DNA of 43,895 nucleotides from Wohlfahrtiimonas sp. (GCA_030149965.1 JASLHB010000098.1:1-43895), one strand, 5' to 3'; positions 6,976 through 15,234 are shown, numbered from the stretch's first letter. Program-made: numbers and translations. Notes: generated by a model from the sequence alone, not told the origin.

Positions 6976-8868
6976 TTATTTTGAATAAAAGCTATTTAAA
7001 TATTCAGTAATGCGAACCTTACGACCTTTTTGATAATGATAGATCACCACATTTTCTAAAATGCTTTTCACATAACCGCGAGTTTCACGATAAGGAATAG
7101 ATTCAACCCAAAGCACAATATCTGACATTGGCGGATCAATCCAATTTTTAACTTTATGCGGACCTGCATTATAACTCGCTAAAATGTATGACCAATTTTT
7201 ACCAACAACACCGCTCACATCATTCAAATACGCAGAACCATAACGAATATTGTAAGTTGGATCATATAAACTACCGCGTTTTTCACCTAATTTTTGCGCC
7301 ATTTTTTCAGCTGTTGGAATCAATAATTGCATTAATCCATAAGCATCGGCATGAGATTTCACATCAGGTTGGAACAAACTTTCCTGACGAATCAATCCCC
7401 ATAATAATTCTGGTGGATAACCATATAATTTAGATGCTTGATTCACTTCTTTTTCATAGCCCATTGGATATCGAATATGCAATGCACCCGGTGTTTGAGC
7501 TGCAACGCCAGCTTTAATACCTAAATCATAATAACCTTGATCATAAGCCATAAAGCTCGCTGTATTCTTTTGTCCTTGCGATGCTTCTCGTAAACCTTGT
7601 TGCCATGCTTGATGGGCAAAATTACGCTCATTCACTTTCATTAAATCTAATGCAACTTTAAAAGATTTATTAGTTAAAGCTTCACGTTTATCTGCTTTAC
7701 GCTTCACAATGGCTTCTAACACAGAATAAGGTTGATTCAATTCATCTGCTGCTAAAAAACCATAGAAGCTTGTTTGCCCTGCAATTTTCTTAAATGCTTC
7801 TGCAGCTTGTGTTTTATTGCCAATACATTGATACATTTTTCCTTGCCAATATATCCATGTTGGATCTTCACTGGCTTTGATGGATAAACGATCTAAATAA
7901 TCCAATGCAGAATCACAATTGCCTGCTTGTGCATTCAATTTAAAGCCACTGATTTTTAAATCATCGCCTTGTTCATTTTTAGGAATGCTTTCAATTCTGC
8001 CTAAAGGATTGATTGCATCTGCTCGCCCTGCTTGATACACCGCCAATAAATTTCGCAATGCTGAATAATCAGCGTTGCTCACCAATTGATTTTTTTTCAC
8101 AAAAGCCAAACCATTCAGAGCATTGGTGGAATCATTTTTTCCCCATTGACGCACAGCTAAAGCATAATATTGACTAGAATCTTTAAAATATTGTCCCTGC
8201 TTCATCAACTGTCCTGCAGGATTTTCCACAATTTGAATCATGGATTGGTAATATTTACGTTTTGCTTCTGGCAAGTATGGCAATAAATTCTTAGCGCGAC
8301 TCAATTGCAAATTTTGAACCAACTCACCTGCTTTTTGATCCAATATTTCTTTTGGTGCATATTGGCTTAACCATACTTTCTCAACAGGCATGCACGTTGA
8401 TAATGGCGTTGCCACTTTAACCCAATAAGATTGAAAGCGTTTTGCATCAAATGCTTTAGGATTCGATTGCAAAATTGCATCATCGGCAATACAACGTAAA
8501 AATTGGCTAGGATCATTCTTTAAATGATCAATGATAAATCCATATTCTTTCTGCTCCAATTCATAACGATAGAAATCGTTTTTCAATGACGCAGTAAAAA
8601 TTTCATTGGGATTATTTTGAAGAAAATTCAAAACCGTTTGACGCGGTAATTTCTTCAAATTTTGCTGAATATAATAATATTCTAAATAAGGTGCGACAGA
8701 TGTACCTTTTATGGCTTTCAATGATTTTTCATAGCCATCGACATTATTATTTTGAATGAAGGCTTTCCCCTTCGCAAAAGCAGTAATTTCACTGCCATTC
8801 AACGCCAAAGAAGCCTGACACAAAGCACTCACTGAAATCAGCGTTGCAACGATTACTTTTACCTTCAT
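6976..8868 (-). CDS. slt: Soluble lytic murein transglycosylase (Slt70 type)
   Basis: Periplasmic enzyme that cleaves the MurNAc-GlcNAc bond of peptidoglycan to give 1,6-anhydro ends. The 630-residue protein has a signal peptide (1 to about 22, ending SLALN), a long all-alpha U-shaped region (about 25-460), and a C-terminal goose-lysozyme-like SLT domain with GLIRQESLFQP (catalytic Glu496), YGLMQLLIPTA and SYILASYNAGP. Length and order match E. coli Slt (about 645 residues). The gene starts 22 bp after the upp stop with an AAAGG ribosome site, so it is probably cotranscribed with upp. It precedes the pilus regulators, but no functional link is proven. Confidence 0.93.
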   Translation of the reverse strand: MKVKVIVATLISVSALCQASLALNGSEITAFAKGKAFIQNNNVDGYEKSLKAIKGTSVAPYLEYYYIQQNLKKLPRQTVLNFLQNNPNEIFTASLKNDFYRYELEQKEYGFIIDHLKNDPSQFLRCIADDAILQSNPKAFDAKRFQSYWVKVATPLSTCMPVEKVWLSQYAPKEILDQKAGELVQNLQLSRAKNLLPYLPEAKRKYYQSMIQIVENPAGQLMKQGQYFKDSSQYYALAVRQWGKNDSTNALNGLAFVKKNQLVSNADYSALRNLLAVYQAGRADAINPLGRIESIPKNEQGDDLKISGFKLNAQAGNCDSALDYLDRLSIKASEDPTWIYWQGKMYQCIGNKTQAAEAFKKIAGQTSFYGFLAADELNQPYSVLEAIVKRKADKREALTNKSFKVALDLMKVNERNFAHQAWQQGLREASQGQKNTASFMAYDQGYYDLGIKAGVAAQTPGALHIRYPMGYEKEVNQASKLYGYPPELLWGLIRQESLFQPDVKSHADAYGLMQLLIPTAEKMAQKLGEKRGSLYDPTYNIRYGSAYLNDVSGVVGKNWSYILASYNAGPHKVKNWIDPPMSDIVLWVESIPYRETRGYVKSILENVVIYHYQKGRKVRITEYLNSFYSK

Positions 8869-8890
8869 TCTAATGTCTACCTTTTGTTAC

Positions 8891-9526
8891 TTAATCGTAC
8901 GCTACTGTACCAAAAATCTTATCACCTGCATCACCCAAACCTGGCAAGATGTAAGCATTTTCATTCAAACATTTATCAATAGATGCTGTGTAAATTTCAA
9001 TATCTGGATGCTTTGCTTTCACAGCTTCCAAACCTTCTGGCGCACAAACTAAGAATAAACCTTTAATTTTTGTACAGCCTTTTGCTTTCAACAAATCAAT
9101 TGTTGCAATCAAAGTGCTTCCCGTTGCTAACATTGGATCTAAAATAATCGCTGTGCGCTCATCCATGTGCGTTGTTAATTTTGCATAATAAGAACGCGCT
9201 TCTAAAGTTACTTCATCACGCTCAAAACCAACCACTGAAACGCGTGCACTTGGAATCCCTTCTAAAGCACCATCTAACATGCCAATACCTGCACGTAAAA
9301 TTGGTACAACAGTCACTTTACGACCTTTTAAGCGCTCAACTTCAACATTACCTGCCCAGCCTTCAATCGTAACTGTTTCCATTGGTAAATCTTGAGTTGC
9401 TTCATACGCAAGCATTGTTGTGATTTCAGAAGATAAACGGCGAAACTCTGCTGTGCTGATTTCTTTCTGACGCAACAAGCCTAATTTGTGTGCCACTAAT
9501 GGATGTTTAACTTCAACTACTTTCAT
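8891..9526 (-). CDS. upp: Uracil phosphoribosyltransferase
   Basis: Salvages uracil: uracil plus PRPP gives UMP and pyrophosphate. The protein starts MKVVEVKHPLVAHKLGLLR, as in E. coli Upp, and has the PRPP-loop segment ILDPMLATGSTLIATID and the C-terminal GDAGDKIFGT uracil-binding motif. The start at 9526 (211 residues) is supported by TTAGGAG 6 nt upstream. A longer in-frame ORF reaching 9610 would run through a terminator hairpin and overlap grxD, so it is rejected. The hairpin just upstream, overlapped by a 13-codon mini-ORF, may control the gene. Confidence 0.95.
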   Translation of the reverse strand: MKVVEVKHPLVAHKLGLLRQKEISTAEFRRLSSEITTMLAYEATQDLPMETVTIEGWAGNVEVERLKGRKVTVVPILRAGIGMLDGALEGIPSARVSVVGFERDEVTLEARSYYAKLTTHMDERTAIILDPMLATGSTLIATIDLLKAKGCTKIKGLFLVCAPEGLEAVKAKHPDIEIYTASIDKCLNENAYILPGLGDAGDKIFGTVAYD

Positions 9527-9543
9527 CTGATCTCCTAATTTTT

Positions 9544-9585
9544 TCACGCTATGGAAAAAAGCCCCAAGATATGGGACTTTTTCAT
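9544..9585 (-). CDS. Possible leader mini-ORF spanning the terminator before upp
   Basis: A 13-codon ORF (MKKSHILGLFSIA, then TGA) starts 5 nt after the grxD stop and reads right through the hairpin at 9555-9583, ending 17 nt before upp. No Shine-Dalgarno is visible, but termination-reinitiation from grxD is possible. A short ORF like this can occur by chance; it is listed because the same arrangement (ORF crossing a terminator before a pyrimidine gene) appears before carA. Confidence 0.3.
   Translation of the reverse strand: MKKSHILGLFSIA
9555..9583 (-). terminator. Terminator or attenuator between grxD and upp
   Basis: On the minus strand AAAAAG-T-CCC, loop ATATCTT, GGG-G-CTTTTTT forms a stem with one T-G pair followed by a T-run. 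It starts 8 nt beyond the grxD stop and ends about 28 nt before the upp ATG. There is almost no room for an independent upp promoter downstream of it, so upp is either transcribed through this site or from a promoter inside grxD. Confidence 0.75.
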
Positions 9586-9590
9586 GATGT

Positions 9591-9923
9591 TTATTGTGCC
9601 GCTTCGTCAATGGCTTTTTGCATCAAATCTTTTAATTCACCACTTTCAAATAATTCCAAAGTGATGTCACATCCACCGATCAATTCGCCGCCCACATAGA
9701 TTTGTGGGAATGTTGGCCAATCTTGATAGAAAGGTAAAAAGTTATAAATATTTTCATCATCAAAAATATTTACTGCTGCAAATGGTAAACCTGTTGCTGC
9801 TAAAGCTTGTGCTGCACGGCTTGAGAAACCACACATTGGAAATTGTGGTGTACCTTTCATATAGATAACTACTGGGTTTTCTGTCACTTGCGTGCGAATC
9901 AATTCTAAAGTTTGTTCTTTCAT
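9591..9923 (-). CDS. grxD: Monothiol glutaredoxin, CGFS type
   Basis: A 110-residue Grx4-type glutaredoxin that binds and transfers [2Fe-2S] clusters with glutathione, often with BolA. The active site is CGFS (Cys31-Ser34), preceded by the KGTPQFP motif. WPTFPQIYVGGELIGGCD carries the cis-Pro and the GG glutathione-binding motif. The length matches E. coli GrxD (about 115). It lies downstream of proA by about 95 bp, in which no terminator is clear, and ends at a hairpin. Its role in Fe-S trafficking fits the sufU/sufT pair elsewhere in the window, although they are not linked. Confidence 0.95.
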   Translation of the reverse strand: MKEQTLELIRTQVTENPVVIYMKGTPQFPMCGFSSRAAQALAATGLPFAAVNIFDDENIYNFLPFYQDWPTFPQIYVGGELIGGCDITLELFESGELKDLMQKAIDEAAQ

Positions 9924-10017
9924 TGCGATTGCTCCTAACTGAATGAAAATCGTGTTATTCTACCATCATTAATGGTCTTAATCATTAGCAATAAATAACC
10001 TGCATTACTACTATAGT

Positions 10018-11292
10018 TTATGATCTGATTTCTCCGTGCCCAAGCACGACATATTTCTGCGATGTTAAGCCTTCTAATCCAACTGGCCCACGTGCATGAA
10101 TCTTATCTGTTGAGATTCCGATCTCTGCACCTAAGCCAAATTCAAAGCCATCACAGAAACGAGAAGATGCATTCACCATCACACAAGCCGAATCCACTAA
10201 ACGCAAGAAAGTCGTTGTGTGCGAATAATGTTCCGTAATGATGACATCTGTATGATGCGAGCCATAATGATTGATATGAGCAATCGCCGCATCTAAATCT
10301 TTCACCACTTTAATCGCGATGATTGGTGCTAAATATTCTTCTGTCCAATCTGCTTCTGTCGCTGCTACGCAATCAAACTCATGTGCTTCTAAAATTGCTT
10401 GGGCTTTCTCACATGCGCGCATTTCTACCATTTTGTTGGTATAAACTTCTGCAATCTTTGCTAAAAACTCTTCAGCAACTTTCTCATGAACCAATAATGT
10501 TTCCATCACATTGCAAGGTGCATAACGTTGAGTTTTCGCATTATCAGCCACTTTTACAGCCAAATCTATGTTCGCAAATTCATCCACAAATGTATGGCAA
10601 ATTCCATCCAAATGTTTAATCACTGGCACAGTTGCGCTAGCATTAATGCGGCTCACTAAAGAATTTCCACCGCGCGGAATGATGACATCAATATATTCTT
10701 TCGCTGTTACCATTAAATCCACAACATTTCGATCTTGCGTTGCAATGATCTGCACAGAATGTTCTGATAATCCTGTTTGTGATAAGGCTTCTTGTAGCAA
10801 TTTTGCTAAATATTGATTCGTATGGAATGCATCGCTGCCACCACGAAGAATCGCCGCATTGCCTGATTTCAAGCATAAAGCCGCAGCGTCAATCGTAACA
10901 TTCGGGCGCGCTTCATAAATGATTCCAATCACGCCCAAAGGCACACGCATTTTCCCAACTTGAATCCCAGAAGGACGCGGTTTAACATCCGTGATTTCAC
11001 CAATTGGATCAGCCAACGCAATCATGTCAAAAACGCCTTCAGCCATTGCTGTAATGCGCGCTTTATCCAACAATAAGCGATCAATGAATGCTTCAGTCAA
11101 GCTATTTGCTCGCGCAATGTCGCAATCTTTCTGATTTGCCACCATGATCTCATCGACATTCGCCATGATTTCATCATGAATCAATTGCAATGCTCTATTT
11201 TTTTCAGCCGTAGAAGCTTTCAATAATGAGCTGCTTGCTGCACGCGCTTGCTTGCCAACATTATCCCAATAGGATGCTAATGTTTCCGTCAT
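10018..11292 (-). CDS. proA: Gamma-glutamyl phosphate reductase
   Basis: Reduces gamma-glutamyl phosphate to glutamate-5-semialdehyde with NADPH, the second step of proline synthesis. The 424-residue protein is full length. Seen motifs: VIGIIYEARPNVT, the ALCLKSGNAAILRGGSDA cofactor-binding segment, IPRGGN, and the catalytic cysteine in RYAPCNVMETLLV (Cys260). The partner kinase gene proB is not adjacent, so proA stands apart from the usual proBA pair. A Shine-Dalgarno (TTAGGA) lies 7 nt before the ATG. It is preceded by the 128-residue unknown gene 51 bp upstream and may be third in an ankyrin-unknown-proA transcript. Confidence 0.97.
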   Translation of the reverse strand: MTETLASYWDNVGKQARAASSSLLKASTAEKNRALQLIHDEIMANVDEIMVANQKDCDIARANSLTEAFIDRLLLDKARITAMAEGVFDMIALADPIGEITDVKPRPSGIQVGKMRVPLGVIGIIYEARPNVTIDAAALCLKSGNAAILRGGSDAFHTNQYLAKLLQEALSQTGLSEHSVQIIATQDRNVVDLMVTAKEYIDVIIPRGGNSLVSRINASATVPVIKHLDGICHTFVDEFANIDLAVKVADNAKTQRYAPCNVMETLLVHEKVAEEFLAKIAEVYTNKMVEMRACEKAQAILEAHEFDCVAATEADWTEEYLAPIIAIKVVKDLDAAIAHINHYGSHHTDVIITEHYSHTTTFLRLVDSACVMVNASSRFCDGFEFGLGAEIGISTDKIHARGPVGLEGLTSQKYVVLGHGEIRS

Positions 11293-11343
11293 ACATAATT
11301 CCTAACATTTTTAAATTGATCTCATTGTGTTGGATTTATTCGG

Positions 11344-11730
11344 TTATTGCAATGGCAATTCTTCCCAAGTTACCGTAACTTTTTCATCATTTTGAATGAT
11401 GCTTTCGTACATAAGCTGAACATAATAATCCAATGATTCCAGTGCATCTTGCCCACCAGAAGATAAAATCAATTGCATATCTTGCTTCTGCACTTTCTCA
11501 ATCACAGCACGACAACCGCCCATGTAATAATCATTCGGCTCAGCTTCGTGTGCTTGAATCTCTTTCAACCAAGCATTGAATGCCTGTTCAACATAGCCAA
11601 TTTCAGGATGCGACAATGTGATTTTTAACAGTGCAACTTTCGTTAAGCCTTTATTCTTCTTCGACCAAACCCATTCTGGTCGTACGCTGTAATGACGCTG
11701 ATCAGCTATCTTCTTATTTTTAGAAGCCAT
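11344..11730 (-). CDS. Hypothetical protein, 128 aa
   Basis: I do not recognise this protein. It is soluble, with no signal peptide or membrane helix, a basic N-terminus (MASKNKKIADQR) and an acidic C-terminal half. It is rich in Trp and Tyr for its size (PEWVWSKK, DYYMGGCR, DYYVQLMYES, VTWEELPLQ). There are no obvious nucleotide-binding or metal motifs; a single Cys occurs in YYMGGCRA. Its ATG overlaps the stop of the ankyrin-repeat gene by one base (TAATG), so the two proteins are translationally coupled and may act together. Confidence 0.75.
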   Translation of the reverse strand: MASKNKKIADQRHYSVRPEWVWSKKNKGLTKVALLKITLSHPEIGYVEQAFNAWLKEIQAHEAEPNDYYMGGCRAVIEKVQKQDMQLILSSGGQDALESLDYYVQLMYESIIQNDEKVTVTWEELPLQ

Positions 11731-12335
11731 TAAATACCGCCATGTGCTGAAACAATTTCTGCAATCATCATATTGCCGCGATCTTTGGCCAATCTAAATG
11801 GCGTTTTGTTATGCGCATCTGCTAAATTTGGCTCTGCACCATTCTGCAATAACAACTCCACGACTTTCTGCTGTCTTTCATCATCGCCATTCAATGAAAC
11901 CGCTTCAATCAATGCCGTCCAACCCAAATAGTTTGTATGATTAGGATTAATATCTGTATTCGTTAACAAATATTCCACCACTTCTACATTGCCTTTATCA
12001 GAAGCAGGAATTAAACCATTACCACCAAATCGCGTTAAACATTCTAAATCTGCACCTGCTTCCACCATGATCTTCACAAGTTTCAAATCATTTTGAATAC
12101 ATCCCCAAATAAATGGATTCAAACGCGTATTATCTTGAGCATTTAAATCAGCCCCGATAACAATTAAATATTGCACTAAATCATAATATTGATTCATTGC
12201 GGCTATCAACAAAGCTGAACGTTTATGCTTATCTTTGGCGAAAATGACTGAACGATCTTGTAGATAATATTTATTAGCTTCTTCTGCATAATTATTCTGA
12301 ATGGCAGCCAAAAAATCTTGTGCATTTTTATTCAT
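11730..12335 (-). CDS. Ankyrin-repeat protein
   Basis: A 201-residue cytoplasmic protein made almost wholly of ankyrin repeats. Typical helix-turn-helix units are visible: KRSALLIAAMNQYYDLVQYLI, then LNPFIWGCIQNDLKLVKIMVEAGADL, GLIPASDKGNVEVVEYLL, GWTALIEAVSLNG with VVELLLQNGAEPN, and KTPFRLAKDRGNMMIAEIV. Ankyrin repeats bind partner proteins; the partner is unknown, but the coupled 128-residue protein is the natural candidate. I chose the ATG at 12335 because AGAGGA lies 6 nt upstream; an in-frame upstream start (to 12404) adds an unlikely 23-residue tail with no ribosome site. No secretion signal is seen. Confidence 0.88.
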   Translation of the reverse strand: MNKNAQDFLAAIQNNYAEEANKYYLQDRSVIFAKDKHKRSALLIAAMNQYYDLVQYLIVIGADLNAQDNTRLNPFIWGCIQNDLKLVKIMVEAGADLECLTRFGGNGLIPASDKGNVEVVEYLLTNTDINPNHTNYLGWTALIEAVSLNGDDERQQKVVELLLQNGAEPNLADAHNKTPFRLAKDRGNMMIAEIVSAHGGI

Positions 12336-12404
12336 AATCATTCCTCTTGAATTTTGATGATCGACATGATCATCAAGATTAGTGCAAATCCCTAATAAAT
12401 ACAA

Positions 12405-13028
12405 TTATGCCGCTTTACTCATCGCAAGTTTCACCGCAAATATAATAAAAATTCCACCTGTAATACGATCCATCCATTGTGTGAATTTTGGTCGCTTTAA
12501 TACTTTGCCAATGCGCTGTGTTGCTGTAATCAACATAGCAAACCAGGAAATGGTAAAAACTATATGAATCAATACTAATATAAATGTCCATGCAATAGGC
12601 GAATGATTAACGGGAATGAATTGCGGTAAAAATGAAATATAAAACACACCAATTTTAGGATTTAATAAATTCCCCAACATTCCTCGAATGAACCAATTAC
12701 TGTTTTGTTTATTATCTGCTTGTGAAGTATCAAATTGAGTTCTTGGATGCATGATCATTTGGAAGCCTAACCAAGATAAATACAGCGCACCGCACCATTT
12801 CAAAATGGAATATGCTATTTCTGATGTTGCCAATAATGCACCTAATCCAAATGCAATCATTGCACCCCATAAAAAACAGCCAATATTAATGCCCAATGCA
12901 GCTTGCCATGCTTGCTTTTTTCCTTCACTCGCTGCCGTTCGTAAAATTAAAGCAGTATCCAATCCAGGCGTAATAGTTAATAAAGCTGCCGCTAACGAAA
13001 AAGCTAATAATGCATCAGTGATAGTCAT
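12405..13028 (-). CDS. LysE/RhtB-family amino acid exporter
   Basis: A 207-residue inner-membrane protein with about six hydrophobic helices. The N-terminal TITPGLDTALILRTAASEGKKQAW matches the LysE/RhtB signature (PGP-type motif followed by a basic loop). The internal LSWLGFQMI and GNLLNPKIGVFYISFLPQFI are also typical. Such proteins export amino acids or homoserine/threonine by proton exchange; the substrate cannot be told here. The start at 13028 is preferred because GGGAG lies 5 nt upstream; a TTG four codons earlier overlaps this ribosome site. The ankyrin gene follows 69 bp downstream. Confidence 0.9.
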   Translation of the reverse strand: MTITDALLAFSLAAALLTITPGLDTALILRTAASEGKKQAWQAALGINIGCFLWGAMIAFGLGALLATSEIAYSILKWCGALYLSWLGFQMIMHPRTQFDTSQADNKQNSNWFIRGMLGNLLNPKIGVFYISFLPQFIPVNHSPIAWTFILVLIHIVFTISWFAMLITATQRIGKVLKRPKFTQWMDRITGGIFIIFAVKLAMSKAA

Positions 13029-13101
13029 TGTGGCTCCCAAATATCATTTATATCTGAATAAAAATACTACAAATCCCACCTATAATAAAAATTTTTCTCA
13101 A

Positions 13102-13126
13102 TAAAAAAAGCCAGCATTCACTGGCT
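13102..13126 (-). terminator. Terminator of the Lys/Ala-rich exported protein gene
   Basis: Minus-strand AGCCAG-TGAATG-CTGGCT followed by seven T, about 30 bp after the stop codon at 13156. A standard Rho-independent terminator. Confidence 0.85.
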
Positions 13127-13155
13127 CTGATTACAACGATTCTAGAACAATTATA

Positions 13156-13479
13156 TTAAAATGCTTTTTTGATATCTTTCATTGCTTTTTTGCTGTCTTG
13201 CTTCACATCTTTTACAGCTTTTTGGCTGTCTTTAGCAACATTATCGACACCTTTTTTTGTTGCATCTTCTACTTTATCCGCAACTTTATCTGTATCTTTA
13301 ACAGCTTCTGTGCTGCCTTTGATTGCATCTTTTGCCATATCTTTCACTGCATCAGCTGCTTTATCTGTACCTTTTTCAATCGCAGTTTCAACTTGCTTTG
13401 CCAATAAGTTTTCTTGTGCCATTGCTGTTAATCCAAAAACAGACGCTGATAATACAGATGCTAAAATAATTTTTTTCAT
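13156..13479 (-). CDS. Exported Lys/Ala/Asp-rich helical repeat protein
   Basis: A 107-residue protein with a clear signal peptide (1 to about 21, ending in GLTAMAQ). The mature part is almost free of aromatic residues and made of Lys, Ala, Asp and Val in repeats of the type DKAADAVKDMAKDAIK and KVADKVEDATKKGVDNVAKD. The spacing is close to an 11-residue (hendecad) period, giving a long amphipathic helix, as in group 3 LEA-like proteins and some lipid- or envelope-associated helical proteins. The function is unknown; a stress-protective or envelope-scaffold role is inference. It is monocistronic, with its own terminator. Low-complexity sequence makes remote matches unreliable. Confidence 0.8.
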   Translation of the reverse strand: MKKIILASVLSASVFGLTAMAQENLLAKQVETAIEKGTDKAADAVKDMAKDAIKGSTEAVKDTDKVADKVEDATKKGVDNVAKDSQKAVKDVKQDSKKAMKDIKKAF

Positions 13480-13649
13480 ATCATTCCCTATATTTATTAT
13501 TGATAAAATTGTTAATCTTTAAATCTATTATATAAAAATGCACAAAGCAATCATTACCTAAAATATTACTAGAGAATATTATCTGTCATAGTACAATATG
13601 ACAATTATCAATAACTACAATAATAATGTGCTAAATAAGGAATCGAACA

Positions 13650-14087
13650 ATGAATGACGATAATGACATCATCCAATTTATTGCTGAGAAGTTAGATCTT
13701 TATCCTGAAATTCGCTACAACAATGATACTAAAGATCAAATTTCCATCTTCACAAATTATACAAATGGCTTTGATATTGTGCTCCATTCTGATGAATTAG
13801 AAAGCATCTTATATTTAGATGGTCTTCATTTAAAATTTGCACATACAGATCATGATATTACTAGACTCATCCATCTAACCTTCTATGCTTTGACAGGAAA
13901 AGTTAAATTAGAAATTTTCTTTAAAAACGATAGACCTTATAAATTTAATCTCCAAGCATTGAATGATAATGGTGATTGGTATGTTTATAAAACAATGAAA
14001 TCCATTTTTTATAAATTTTGGCAAAAAACTTCTACAAAACACCTTCAAAACCAATTTTCGGCTGAATTCTTACATTCAATCAAATAA
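13650..14087 (+). CDS. Hypothetical protein, 145 aa
   Basis: I do not recognise this protein. It is soluble and has no signal peptide. The N-terminal half is acidic (MNDDNDIIQFIAEKLDLYPE), the C-terminal part basic and aromatic (YKTMKSIFYKFWQKTSTK). AAGGA lies about 9 nt before the ATG, supporting translation. Codon use resembles the neighbours. It ends 7 bp from the stop of the convergent ModE-type gene and the two share no obvious terminator. The rather hydrophilic, AT-rich sequence suggests an accessory or lineage-specific gene. Confidence 0.65.
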   Translation: MNDDNDIIQFIAEKLDLYPEIRYNNDTKDQISIFTNYTNGFDIVLHSDELESILYLDGLHLKFAHTDHDITRLIHLTFYALTGKVKLEIFFKNDRPYKFNLQALNDNGDWYVYKTMKSIFYKFWQKTSTKHLQNQFSAEFLHSIK

Positions 14088-14094
14088 CTTAGTC

Positions 14095-14454
14095 TTATTT
14101 TTTTGTTAATGCTTTAATGTCTAAAAGTTCGCGCTCAGCACACTGATTAAGCTTAATTTCTAAAGCAGCATATGATTCAATCACCTGACAACCTAATGGT
14201 GTTAACACGGTTTTTCCACCGCCTTTCCCGCCAATTGTGGCTTCGAATATAGGCTGATTAAATGTTTTATTCAGAGCATCCAATAAATTCCATGCTTTTT
14301 TATAAGGAATGTTTAAAGATTTTGCCGCTGCTGTAATTGAAGAGTGATTTTGTAAAGCTTTTAACAAATCAATTTTCCCCGGTCCAATGGTTACATCATC
14401 ACCAATATAAATACGTGGACGAACTAGAATTGCTGTTTCTTTTTTCTCAGACAT
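14095..14454 (-). CDS. ModE-type stand-alone winged-helix regulator
   Basis: A 119-residue DNA-binding protein. It matches the N-terminal LysR-like winged helix of the molybdate regulator ModE: RIYIGDDVTIGPGKIDLLKAL, then SITAAAKSLNIPYKKAWNLLDALN (recognition helix), and the wing GGKGGGKTVLTPLG. The two C-terminal Mop (molybdate-binding) domains of full ModE, which is about 260 residues, are absent, so effector sensing must differ or be missing. No mod transporter genes are near. GAGG lies 5 nt before the ATG. It is divergent from greB across 136 bp. Confidence 0.82.
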   Translation of the reverse strand: MSEKKETAILVRPRIYIGDDVTIGPGKIDLLKALQNHSSITAAAKSLNIPYKKAWNLLDALNKTFNQPIFEATIGGKGGGKTVLTPLGCQVIESYAALEIKLNQCAERELLDIKALTKK

Positions 14455-14590
14455 ATCAACCTCGTTTTGAATTTATTTTTTTATGTTATACCTTTTATGA
14501 AGATTATCAATTATCTATCTCTATGCATTTGATTGTCTTGATACAACAAACTATGATGCTCACAACATCAATGATTAACTGTGGAATAAC

Positions 14591-15076
14591 ATGAAAACAA
14601 ACTTGGTCACGCGCGGCGGCATGGAAATTTTGCAAGAGGAATTGCGCTTTTTATGGCATGAAGAACGCCCTGAAATTACCCAAAAAGTCGCATGGGCAGC
14701 GAGTTTGGGCGATCGTAGTGAAAACGCCGATTACAAGGAAAACAAACATAAGTTACGCGGAATTGATCGCAGAATTCATCATTTAACCAAACGTTTAGAA
14801 GTGCTTCGCATTGTGGATTATTCCCCTGAACAAGAAGGGAAAATCTATTTTGGTGCTTGGGTTAGATTAAGTGACGAAGATGAAAACGAGTTATTCTTTC
14901 GAATTGTTGGCCCTGATGAAATCTATCATAATAGAAAATATACTTCTATCGATTCTCCGATGGCTCGCGCTTGTTTAGGCAAAGAAGATGGCGATGATGT
15001 ATTAGTTAAAACAGATTTGGGGCAGAAAAATTGGATCATTGAAGAGATCATTTATAACTACAAAACTGACAACTAA
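14591..15076 (+). CDS. greB: Transcription elongation factor GreB
   Basis: Binds the RNA polymerase secondary channel and stimulates cleavage of backtracked transcripts. The 161-residue protein has an N-terminal coiled coil (about 1-75) with the acidic tip sequence GDRSENADY, followed by LRGIDRRIHHLTKRL, and a C-terminal FKBP-like domain. The central VDYSPEQEGKIYFGAWV and SIDSPMARACLGKE stretches are diagnostic of GreB rather than GreA. Full length. GGAATAAC precedes the ATG. No operon partner is visible. Confidence 0.96.
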   Translation: MKTNLVTRGGMEILQEELRFLWHEERPEITQKVAWAASLGDRSENADYKENKHKLRGIDRRIHHLTKRLEVLRIVDYSPEQEGKIYFGAWVRLSDEDENELFFRIVGPDEIYHNRKYTSIDSPMARACLGKEDGDDVLVKTDLGQKNWIIEEIIYNYKTDN

Positions 15077-15219
15077 TTTTATATTTCATAAATGATCATG
15101 CTTTTAAATATTGGATAATCCTGTATAAAATGCCTAAATATTAATATTTAGAATTCCTTTAAAATATGAATAAATATTATTACTATCAATTAATTAAAAA
15201 ATTATAATCATGTGGAATA

Positions 15220-15234
15220 ATAACCTTTGGTTAT
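15220..15234 (+). promoter_or_regulatory. LysR-type T-N11-A palindrome upstream of gltS
   Basis: ATAACC-TTT-GGTTAT is a perfect palindrome with 3-bp spacer and fits the LysR-box rule T-N11-A with dyad symmetry. It lies 100 bp before the gltS start and just downstream of a TATAAT (15203-15208). A LysR regulator gene follows gltS, making it the obvious candidate ligand. This is sequence-based inference. Confidence 0.45.

Noticed and set aside
9527..9610. A 28-residue N-terminal extension of upp
   Set aside because: It overlaps grxD and a terminator, while a strong Shine-Dalgarno and the canonical Upp N-terminus are at 9526.
13169..13522. Long open frames opposite the Lys/Ala-rich exported protein gene
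   Set aside because: They mirror a low-complexity repeat gene with a clear signal peptide and terminator on the other strand; their products are Ser/Ala/Phe-rich repeats without a ribosome site.
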